DNA of 64,000 nucleotides from Anaspis maculata (Eukaryota; Arthropoda; Insecta; Coleoptera; Scraptiidae), in the NCBI GenBank assembly GCA_949128115.1, contig OX421966.1, forward strand, positions 248,001 through 312,000, written 5' to 3'. The position numbers were made by a program, and so were the translations under genes. Position 1 is the first letter of the stretch. Each line of letters opens with the position of its first letter. The notes below the pieces were generated by a model. It had not been told where the DNA came from and searched no databases. It saw only the letters and a list, made by a program, of their open reading frames with translations. Shown piece by piece: positions 44,599-54,599 of this stretch.

Positions 44599-47500
44599 AT
44601 GTCGCGTTTTCATTTTTTATCGCCGAATCTCAGTGCTTTTCTAACAACGCTCCTGTTCGTTCTCTTGAGTTTCAATTCTTCGTCATCGGCACCGCCAGAA
44701 GCCCGAATCGTCGGCGGTACCCAGTGTTTCGTAGACGAGCACCCCTTCATCGTGTTGATTGTGTTTCGACAACGGAAAGACTGGAAACAAGTCGGCGGTA
44801 CTCTGATACATCCGAAATGGGTCCTGTCCATAGCCATAAACTGGCTCATCTTCCTCAAGAGCGGGTTCGATCCAGTTGAAATCCGGGCGGGCTCGTCCGT
44901 AGTAGAGCGAGACACTCCCACAGACCATCGTCCGGGCGAAGAGCTCCAAGTCCGTCGCTTATCCAACGTGTATTTCCATGACTCGGATGTGAGGTCGTTA
45001 TCAATCCACGATATCGCACTGATCGAACTCGATGACGCGTTCGACTTGAACGACGGCGTCGGTTTGGCGGAACTGCCGCAACCGCAGTCGGGTCCTGACC
45101 AGTTTTGTCCCGAAACGCTCATGATGGGTTGGGGAGGAACTGAAGTCGTGGACTCTGTCCAAGTTCAAGCGTCAAGTTATTCCCACAGCAAGTGGCTGCA
45201 GTGCTTGGAATTGTCCATGGTGGCCGCTTCGTTTTGTGAGTCGTCTTCGAACATCGTGGACGAGATACTGTGCGCCAAGTTCGATGAGAAAGGCATAGGC
45301 AAGTGCATGGGAGATAACGGAGGACCGATTGTGTGCACGGATCAACCCAACGTTGTGATTGGGATAGTGAAACAAGGTGACTGACTTGGACAGTTTCTCG
45401 TAACATAACATTTCATAGAGTATCCAAGTGGCAATCCTGTAAGTAAACCGTTTGAATTTTAAGCCACCGTTGGAAATTAAATTTTAACTGACTACTCCCA
45501 GCTTCCGCGAGGCATAACGGAATTGGATTGAATTATTAGCCCAGGCATTTTAGATCAAAATTGACCAAAACCTGGAAAAAAATAACGTAAGTCTGAAAAT
45601 TGGTAGAACGCTCCCACTTCAACCCCTCAATCACATACTGAAAGTCCTAAAATATCCTATGTCCGCTTCATCGGTTTTTGGCGGCAAAACGGTGTAAGTG
45701 ACAATAATTTAGAGACTATCTATTAGAATACGCGATGAAGCTTCGATACAACTGAAAATTGCTGAAAGTGGTCTCCTCGGTCAGTTGAGCAACATATTGA
45801 GAGTCCTAAAAAATCCTTCAACAGCTTCATCGTTTTTTAGCGGCAGAAAGGTATAAGTGACATTGCTTTGCAAACTGATGATTAAATCACGCGTTGAAGT
45901 TTCAATACATCTGAAAATTGCTGAAAATGGTCTCCTCGGTCAGTTGAACAACATGTTGAAAGTACTAAGAAATCCTATGTTCGCTTCATTTTTTTTTCAG
46001 CGGCAAAAAGGTATAAGTGACATTGTTTTGAAAACTATTCAATTAAACACGCGTTCAAGTTTTAGTACAGCTGAAAATTGCCGAAAATGGTCTTCTCGGT
46101 CAGCTTAACAACATATTGAAAGTCCTAAAAAATACTATGTCCACTTCATCGGTTTTTGGCAGCAAAAAGGTTCAAGTGACATTATTTTGGAAACTATTTA
46201 TTAAAACATGAGTTGAAGTTTCAGCACAGCTGAAAGTTGCTGAAAAATAGTATCCTTTGTTAGTTGAATAACATACTGAAAGTTCTGAGAAATCCCATGC
46301 TCGCTTCATGTTTTTTGGCAGCAAAAATGTATAAGTGACATTATATTTATTAAAAACTATTTTTTTGGAATACGGGTTTAAGTTTCAGTACAGCTGAAAA
46401 TAGTCTTCTGTGTTAGTTGACTGTACTAGTCCGAGTAGACCATTTTTAGCAATTTTCAACTGTATTGCAGCTTCAACACATATTTTGAACAATAGTTTCA
46501 AGAAATGGTCTTATATCTTTTTGCCGCCAAAAGACAATGAAGCGGACATAGGATTTCTTGAGACTTTCAGTATGTTGTTCATATGATCGAGGAAACCAGT
46601 TCCAGCAATTTTCACATGAATTGGAACCTCAACGCCTACTTCAATAAATAATAGTTTCCAAAACAATGTCACTTATACCTTTTTTCCGCCAAAAAACAAT
46701 AAAGCGAACAGGGATTTCCCTAGTATTTTTAGTGTGCTGTTCAACTACTGACCAAGGAGACTATTTTCAGCAATTTTCAGCTGTGTCGAAACTTCAACCC
46801 GTATTTTAATAAATAGAAACAAAAAAAAAATTCACTTATACCTTTCTGCCGCCAGGAACTGATGAAACAGAAAGAAGATTTTTCAGGACTTTCAATATGT
46901 TTCTGAACTAATCAAGGAGACCATTTTCAGCAATTTTTAGCTGTATCGAAACTTGACCGCCTGTTTGATTGAACAGTTTCTAAAACAATGTCACTTACAA
47001 CTTTTTGCGGCCAAAAAACAATGAAGCGGATATAGGATTTCTTAGGACTTTAAGTATGCTGCTCAACTGACCAAGGAGACTTAATATTTTCACCTGTATC
47101 AAAACTTCAACCCGTATTTTATTAAATAGTAACAAAAAAAAAGTCACTTATACCTTTCTGCCGCCAAAAAACAATGAACCGGACATAGGATTTTTGACGA
47201 CTTCTGGTATGTTGTTCATCTGACGAAGGAGACCAGTTCTAGCAATTGTCAGCTCTACTGAAACTCCAACTCGTATTTTAATAAATAGTTTCCAAAATAT
47301 TGTCATTTGAACCTTTTTGCCGCCAAAAACCAATGAAGCGGAGAGAGGATCTTTTAGGACTTTCAATATGTTGTTCAACTGACCGAGAAGATCATTTTTG
47401 GGAGTTTTCAGCTGTATTGAAACTTCAACGCGTATTTTAATAAATAGTTTCTAAAATAATGTCACTTACACCTTTTTGCCGCCAAAAACCGATGAAGCGG

Positions 47501-47990
47501 ACATAGGATTTTTTAGGACTTTCAGTATGTGGTTGAGGGGTTGAAGTGGAAGCGTTCCACCAATTTTCAGACTTACGTTATTTTTTTCCAGGTCAAAACC
47601 TAAAATGCCTGGGCTATATGTTTGAGCAAGTGAAAACCGTTTTTGTTCTATATTGAACGCCGCGCCAACTTTAACATTCATCTCACTCTCGTTTTTTCTT
47701 TTGTATCAGCTGGACTTGGCGGTTGCGGCATGGGCAATTATTCTGTGTACACGAGAGTAGATGCGTACGTGGAGTGGATCCTCGAACATGTTCCAAATGA
47801 CGAAGTCAAGCAAAGAAAATTGGAAGATGGGGAGTACTACGAATTGGAGCTGAATGGTTCCGAGCAGGATCATGTAGCATATGTTTGGCTAGTTCTGTCA
47901 CTACTAATAAACGTCATTTTCTTCTATTCAAATCCTTTTATCTCGAGCCAGAGCTGCGATCCTTGGACCGGTCTGAATTATCTAAAATAG
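44599..47990 (+). CDS. S1 serine protease homologue with C-terminal hydrophobic segment
   Basis: Exons 44599-45376 and 47710-47990 (donor GTGACT, acceptor TTTGTATCAG, phase 1), 352 residues. I chose the ATG at 44599 because it begins a signal peptide (LSAFLTTLLFVLLSF); in-frame ATGs at 44491 and 44542 would add an unlikely leader. The mature S1 domain starts after Arg36 (R-IVGG). It is a pseudo-protease: where active enzymes have CGG...AAHC this protein has QVGG...IAIN, so the catalytic His is Ile80, and the two Cys of the conserved disulfide (42-58) are both lost (Val65, Asn81). The Asp is kept (HDIALIEL) and the Ser is Asn (CMGDNGGP). After the usual C-terminal helix (YVEWILEHV) come about 70 extra residues, including a hydrophobic stretch (YVWLVLSLLINVIFF) that could be a membrane anchor or GPI signal. 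The intron is almost filled by a 2.1-kb inverted repeat. A possible poly(A) signal is at 48252. Confidence 0.87.
45537..47616. mobile_element. 2.1-kb foldback/hairpin with internal tandem repeats, in the SPH intron
   Basis: The segment begins TAGCCCAGGCATTTTAG and ends with the exact inverse CTAAAATGCCTGGGCTA. The two arms (about 45537-46430 and 46430-47616) are inverted copies; the outer 150 bp pair closely, including AAAAATAACGTAAGTCTGAA and CACTTCAACCCCTCAA. Each arm is built of about five to six tandem copies of a 150-165 bp unit containing ATCCTATGTCCGCTTCATCG, TTTTGGCGGCAAAAAGGT and GAAGTTTC-ATAC-GCTGAAAATTGC. No coding region. TAT borders it on both sides and may be the target duplication. 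Confidence 0.82.
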
Positions 47991-48251
47991 GTCTTCACCA
48001 AGTACCTGCCAACTAACTCAGGCCGTGAGTATACTGATTGGAGTTCTCTTACCTAATTCAGCATCCTAACATGTGGGGAAATCTTGGGTGCATTCCTTTT
48101 AAAACCTGAACTAAGTATTCTGACCTTTGTAAGTGGTTCTCACTCTCGCGCATGTGATTTCTCGCTCTTTCTCTCTCTTACTCAGATAAGATCAGTGAGT
48201 TTTGTGCTAAAAGGAAAGCACCTCTTGTTGGTCATTGGCTGTTGCCTAGGT

Positions 48252-48257
48252 AATAAA
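48252..48257 (+). terminator. Candidate poly(A) signal for the plus-strand SPH
   Basis: AATAAA lies 262 nt after the stop codon of the SPH gene. It is the first canonical hexamer seen downstream on that strand; no cleavage-site evidence. Confidence 0.35.
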
Positions 48258-48639
48258 CGCGTGATATGAAATGATATTGTTCAGAGAATCGCAGCATTGA
48301 TGATTCGGACTGACTGAAGAATCGCATCCCTGAACTGTTACAGAACTATAATCTTTTGTACAATACTGTCGGAAAGATGCATGGGGGTGACCACTGAAAA
48401 GTCCGCAGAACAATGTCGCGCCATGCAGTCAGGATAATACCTGTGACATTGATTGGTGTCATGTGGAGTTCGGAACAATTCTTCAGTTTCTGACACCAGC
48501 TGGAGAATTGTTATTCGGCTACAACTTCCGAAATTGCTCTTGTTTTTTATTAACATATCGAACTCGGGCGTAGGCCCTGTTCTCCCGAACAGTATTGACT
48601 TTCACACTTCACACAAAAAACATCATGGGTGAATACTCC

Positions 48640-51600
48640 AACAAACCGTATGACATTTTCAGCAACGCATCCACCAATTATGCATGACAATCATCATTTT
48701 TATGAGATGTTTACAGGGCTCAATATGATGCAATTTCATCCACGTGACGTTCAAACAATACTTTCATTTTCTTTTAGCAGCCCACTATTCAAGCGATATA
48801 ACCGCCATTTTTATGGTATTTCGATATAATTCTTATGGTGCGCTTTTCACTTACGAAACCTGTCTAAAAAATCACTTAGATTTATCAAGCTCCAACTGAG
48901 GCCGAGAGGTTCCAGTGACTCTACTGATTCAAGCTTCAACGGCGCATCCACCATTTATTTTGAGCGGCGCAATCACTATTTTTGTGGGATCTATTGATGA
49001 TTAGTTTGATGCGTTTTTACCAAAAAGAGCTCAAACTGGAGCCTCAAGTGATGTCTCAAATATCCATCTGATACTTCTTCAACGCCGCATCCACCATTCA
49101 AAGGGCGCATTTATAGTTTGCATGAGATTTTGCCGTTTTTTTTTCTAGATAATTAGAACAAGAATTAACGTCCGTGCTACATGGAAGGCTCAATCAGATA
49201 AGGAACAATAGGAATACTCAATAAAAACAACTACTTTTTTTTCCAATATAACACTTCATTGTTTTGGGTGGGTGAGCTTGAACTGGAGACAAAAGTGATG
49301 TTACAGTAACAACAACCATTTCGATTTTCTTCCAACAGCGCATTCAGCATTTAAACGAAGCATCCACCATTTTTGTGTGACTCCGAAATTATTTGTACAG
49401 TGTTTTTTAACTCAAGAAACTTGTCCTAACTGTGGAGAGATGAACTCGATTCGAAAATGACGTGCCAACGACACCACTGATTCAACTTGCGCCATGCGAT
49501 TTTCACCGATGCAACACCAGGACGGTACTGTGAATAAATGAGCTTGATTTAGGGCCAAAGTTCTGATTACAACAGTATTTCATGATATTTTCTGCAGCAC
49601 ATCCACCAATTGAGCGACGCAGCTACCATTTTTGTGGGATTTTAACAGGATTTGCATGGTGCGATTTTTACTAACGGAAGCTGGAAGCTGTCCGAACTGG
49701 TCAGCGTATGAGCCCAAACTGAAGTCAAGAGTGACGTATCAACGACACTACCGATTCAGTCGAAGATTCAGCTTTCAACAGCGCATTTACCATTCAAATG
49801 GCGTCTACACCGTTTTCTTTTCAAAATCATTGGTACGATTTGCAAGGTTCGATATTTATCAAGAGAAATTGAGTGAAGACCGAGGTGAGATTGTATGGTG
49901 AGTAAATGAGCTTCATATTTCTCCAGCCACATTTTAGATTATTTTTCCACAGCACACTTACCATTTGAGCTAGGTATCACCATTAGATATAAGTATATCG
50001 ACAGTTTTTCTCCAGCATTTCGGTATGAATACGATTTTCACCGACGGATTATTAGGAATTCATTGCTGTTGTATGAGCTTGAGCTGTGGTCAAAAGTGAC
50101 ACTCCAGCAAAACCTGTGATATTTTCAGCAGCGCATTCATCAATTGAGTGGCGCCATTACCAATTTTGACGGATTTCAACAGAATTTATATGGGGAGCTT
50201 TTTAGTCACGTAACCTATCGTAAAAATATGTGAGAATGAATACGTTCGAACTGCGCATGAAAGCAACGTTCCAACAAAATTCTTGGTTAATTCTTCAACA
50301 GCGCATCCACCATTTGAACGACGGATCCACAATTTTTGTGAGACTCCGGCACAATTTGTGAAACGCCATTCTCATCCACAGAGCCTGTTCTGAATATTAT
50401 CCGTTTTACCCTTATTTGCCACACAGCAAGCCATGATATTGTTTTGTTAGGCTTAGCATACCGACGAAACTATCAGTTTATTGACAAATTTTGACAATGT
50501 CAGGTCAAATCAGTTTTCAAGATGCCAAATCATCCCGCATCGAACGAAAATACAAGTTTGCGGCATATTTAGCACGTTAAGCGCCTACAGTCAGGCATGG
50601 CCAAAAACATGACGGTGAATGGGACCGTTTTAGTCTTGGGGTAAGTAAAAACTTACGGTTTTTTTACTCTCAGCTCAAGTTTGACTTGGAGTCAAGCAAT
50701 TCATGTTTAAGTTTCAAATATTGATTCACCTGTGCTTTTTTCTTGCTTTCCTTGAGCCTAGACCCCTGGCCCAAATTCTTCTCCACGGCGCAGTGTCATT
50801 GCGGTATCATTGTGGCGATATTAGTGAGAAGTCGGTTTGACAGCTTTGAAAAAATCGATCCTCGGATTATCAATGTCAGAGCTACATAACCTTCACGGCG
50901 TGAAACCACGTGTGTGTCTCAAGGATACCAACGTAACTAAAAATTTCCATAGCTTGCTGAGTGGCAAATAAGGGTGAAACGGATAATATGTCTGTAGATG
51001 AACAAGCTTGAACTGGGTCCAAAAGTGACGTTTCAACAACAATTTTGATTAATTTTTCAAAAGCGCATGCACCATTTAAGCCAATCAACTACAATGTTGC
51101 AGGCGATTGGCAAAAATTATAATAATATGGTGCGCTTTCCAAACACGGAACCTGTCCTAGAGTCTGTTGTTGGTAAATGAACTTGTACTGAGGTCAAAAA
51201 TAAAGTTTCACCAACGGTTATGATATTTCCTCAGCAGCACATTCACTATTCGAACAGCGCAACCACCATTTTTGTAAGATGAATGAGCTCAAACTAGAAT
51301 CAAAAGTGACGTTACAGCGACCCTTTGGATTCTCCACTACCTTTGAAATAGTTTGTTTACGGCGCATCCACCATTTGAGTGATACATCATCATTTTTTTC
51401 AGCATTCTGATACAATTTATGAAGTGCAATTTCTATTGGCGGAACATTGAGACTGTATTGTGACTTGAAGCAAAAAAAGAACCAACCTTCCGTATATCTT
51501 CAGCGGCTTATGTAATTTTTATTGACAGGAGTCAGATGGAGAGTGCATTATGAGTGAATGAGTTCGGAATCGTTTCGAATTCATCAACAGCGCATTCGCC

Positions 51601-51660
51601 ATTAGAGCGGCGGATCCAAACATTTTGTGAGATCCCTAGAAGTACATCTTTTTCCCGCCT
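48640..51660 (-). repeat. Satellite-like array, GCGCATCCACCAT orientation
   Basis: About fifteen diverged monomers of the family seen at 38.1-41.3 kb, inverted. A typical monomer has CAGCGCATCCACCATTTGAGC, about 25 bp later a second CATCCACCATTTTTGTG box, then GATTTGCA-GGTGCG-TTTT, CGGAACCTGTCCT, GAATGAGCTCGAACTGG and AAAAGTGACGTT-CAACA blocks. Anchors are near 48664, 48941, 49083, 49365, 49602, 49780, 50128, 50300, 51063, 51240, 51361 and 51588. The 50400-50990 part is less repetitive and shows no gene. Confidence 0.7.
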
Positions 51661-51669
51661 GACCTAAAA

Positions 51670-52400
51670 AATTCATCGTAGTTGATTCAATGTGAACTGG
51701 CTCAAGGAAGATCCCCAAAACCATTTATATTGTCGCAAATGACAATCTGAACCTAGGATTCACCCGGTATGTCTCGGTGTAACCGACTTACGGCGCACCC
51801 GATACAGTAAATATAAGTACGTTGTACCTCTCGCATCGCAATGATCCGGGAACGCAAAGTTGCGATTTTTGCAAAGATGAGCAGAATCACCACATCCGGC
51901 ACAATCTACACCGTCCACCGACCTTCATGGAAAAATCCAAAGGAGGGGTGAAGAATGAACCGAGGTGATAAAACCTTTGGAGAAAAAGAGGAAGGCCTCT
52001 TTTGCTTCTTTTTGGTCGGGGCTGATCGCGTGGTAGTTGTGCGGAACTGCCGGGGGCAAATCCGAAAAGTATCGTTGCGATGTACGGGGTCGACGTGGTG
52101 TTCCTTATGATGTAAGTACTCTAGTCATTTAACCATTGTTATCGTTTATTTTCAATAATCTTTGATGTTCAATAAACGTCTAAAACGTCCCCCTTTCTGG
52201 ATCATTAAACTTGCGTCACTTGAACCGAAATTTACTGAAAAAGCCAAGCGAGTGAAATCCTATGCCGCCCAGTTGAAGGCAACGATCGTCCGGTATTCGG
52301 GAATATCAGAATGTCCCGAAAAGAAGCCAAGATAAGGTAAGATCACGGTGACCTTTGACAATATTGATGAGTTCCGAAAGTAATTATACAAAAGAGATTG
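51670..52400. other. Gene-free stretch with a possible LINE C-terminal scrap
   Basis: On the plus strand 51826-51925 reads LSHRNDPGTQSCDFCKDEQN, with a CxxC and nearby His residues reminiscent of the Cys/His motif at the end of some non-LTR retrotransposon proteins. It is short and broken by stops. Nothing else was recognised. Confidence 0.3.
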
Positions 52401-52409
52401 GGTCAGGGC

Positions 52410-52690
52410 TCCATACGAGCTTAATAGCGCTGCAAATGAAACGTTTCAAATTACACAGCAAGTTACTGGGAAGTAGAAAGGAGCACGAAGACAAGAGGAG
52501 GCTCAGCAGGGCTCTCAACAAAACAATAAGAAGAAACGCAAAAGCTAGCTCAAGCTCTCAAAATCACAAGAAGGTACAAGAAGCTCATCAAAGCTCCGCA
52601 AGCTCCACACAAGATATGGAGATACACGATGGCCCACAAGGATTCCAAACGACACAGCAATTTCATGCACATATCAAGTCATAGGAGAGC
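52410..52690 (+). repeat. Copy of the GGGCTCC minisatellite
   Basis: CAGGGCTCCATACGAGCTTA, GAGGCTCAGCAGGGCTCTCA and ACACGATGGCCCACAAGG blocks match the 30.96-32.28 kb array. A 109-codon open frame through it is low-complexity and follows the repeat, so it is not called as a gene. Confidence 0.5.
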
Positions 52691-52968
52691 CATTGGTCCT
52701 TCGTGGAAGAGGAGAGTATGCTCTGAACTGCACCAGATGATACAATGGGTCCTTTGTTTCACATCTGAAGCATGCAATAGCTTCGAGCTTTCTGAAATTG
52801 AGAAAGCTCTCTGTGGTGTTACAATTATTGTTATAGTCTGTTCGGTGCCTTTTTGACACTTCCTGAACCAAGCAGGATATATTTCAATAGCCGAGAGCAA
52901 CAAACTTCTAGTTTATGCTACAAAAATGGTGGATGCGCTGCCCACGAGAGAACCAGATTGCTTTCTGG

Positions 52969-53012
52969 ACGTCGCCGTCGCGTCGCCGTCGCGTCGCCGT
53001 CGCGTCGCCGTT
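52969..53012 (+). repeat. Tandem 12-bp CGTCGCCGTCGC-type repeat
   Basis: Almost perfect head-to-tail copies of CGTCGCCGTCG over about 44 bp in an otherwise AT-rich region; adjacent to an isolated GGTGGATGCGC motif at 52930. Confidence 0.85.
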
Positions 53013-53834
53013 GAGCTCAACTTGGACGCTTTGGGTTACCATTAACGCATTCGCGGTACCAGGCAAAGATGGAGATGCTGCGAAGACCTTTCAGGTTTCG
53101 ATGATGGTGCAGCCTTATTGCTGGGGTTGAAATAATTATATACTTATATTATTTACACTTTTTATGATTATTATTGATGTTATTATAATTATGGCAATAA
53201 ATATTTACATAATTATAACGAATCACTCCAAATTGTACAAGATTTTGGTGGATGCGCCATACCCAAGTAAGTCGTTCGAGAGCTTTGTTTTCCAAAGTAG
53301 CTCAAATTATTCGATAATATACCGCTCGTTGTGAAATACCCACTGATTATTTTATTGAAATCTGTTGTACAAAAACTTCCTGTGGCGTAACAAATAAGGC
53401 TATGGAAAACAAGCATGCTTTACGGTATCTACGCTACTGGGAGATTCCAACTGTTGCTTCTCAAGAAAGCATTTAAGACAGGAGTTTCATCTATTTTTGA
53501 CTTTTGAGTTTAAATCTTCTGTATTTTGAAATTTAAATGATTGAAGTGGATCATGTGTTTAAATTAGAAAATAAGAACAAATTGGGTGATCTGAAAATCA
53601 TACCCTGGGTTGTATCAAGAAGGTAATACGCGATTAACGCTAATACGAGATTAAATGAATTTGTTTCTGGTCACTCCGAGTGGGTTGACCATGGGAAATG
53701 CATGAAAGCTTCAGCTAATTAATGATTGGATCATTTTCTAATGTGAAACAAGAATTTCTGTTATTCATCAAAGAGAAGGTACTGGCCGAAAGAAATTTCA
53801 CCAATCTCGTATTATGATAACAACTGAGCGTTGG

Positions 53835-54589
53835 TACAGGGTGTTCACGATAAAATTCACCCCCCCTCTAGGAGATTCCCCTTTGAGATATTTTGAAAAA
53901 CTAAAAACTTTTTCTTAACAATTTTTTGCAGGGATCTTGAATCGATCGTCTGCAAGTTTTCAATTGGTACCGTATACAGAGTGTGACATGTAACTTTTTT
54001 ATTTCAAATGCAACACCCTATATTTTATTACGTCATTTGGTGAAACCTTTTTTTCTGATTGCAAAAATATATGACATTTATGATTTATTTTGACAAGGAA
54101 ACTGTCAAAAAAATAATAAAATAGGTAGTTAAATAGATTAAAACTTGAAAATTACGCGACACCCTGTATTAGAAACGAATTGGACCATTTATCTATGCAG
54201 AGTTGAATTCTGCAGATAAAGTGCTGTGAGAAGAACTTTTTTTCAAGTAAACTGTAGAAACCATAGCCATCTTACCGCGAAACAAAATTATTTGACTACC
54301 TATTTGATTATTTTTTCGACAACTTACTTGTCAAAATAAATCATAAGTGTCATATATTTGTAATCAGAAAAAAAGGCTCAATCAAATAATGGAATAAAAT
54401 ATAGGGTGTTGCATTTAAAATAAAAAAAGTCACATATCACACCCTGTATATACTGTACCAATTAGAAACTTTTAGAGGATCGATTTAAGGTCCCTGGGAA
54501 AAATCGTGGAGAAAAAGTTTTGAGTTCTTCGAAATATCTTGAAGGGGAATCTACTGGAGGGGGGTGAATTTTATCGTGAACACCCTGTA
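53835..54589. mobile_element. Palindromic TA-flanked MITE, TACAGGGTGTTCACG ends
   Basis: Both ends read TACAGGGTGTTCACGATAAA (right end inverted), and the arms stay paired for about 300 bp each: GATCTTGAATCGATC/GATCGATTTAAGGTC, TGCAACACCCTATATTTTAT and TGACATTTATGATTTATTTTGAC all have inverted partners. The loop is at about 54175-54290. No coding sequence. The termini belong to the same TACAGGGTG group as 6587-8568, 9251-10232 and 28408-28735. Confidence 0.85.
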
Positions 54590-54599
54590 CAACCAAAGA

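Noticed and set aside
44610..45122. 170-codon minus-strand frame opposite the plus-strand protease homologue
   Set aside because: Antisense to an exon with clear S1 motifs; no recognisable domain.
52355..52684. 109-codon Ser/Lys-rich plus-strand frame
   Set aside because: Coincides with a degenerate copy of the GGGCTCC minisatellite; low complexity, no domain.
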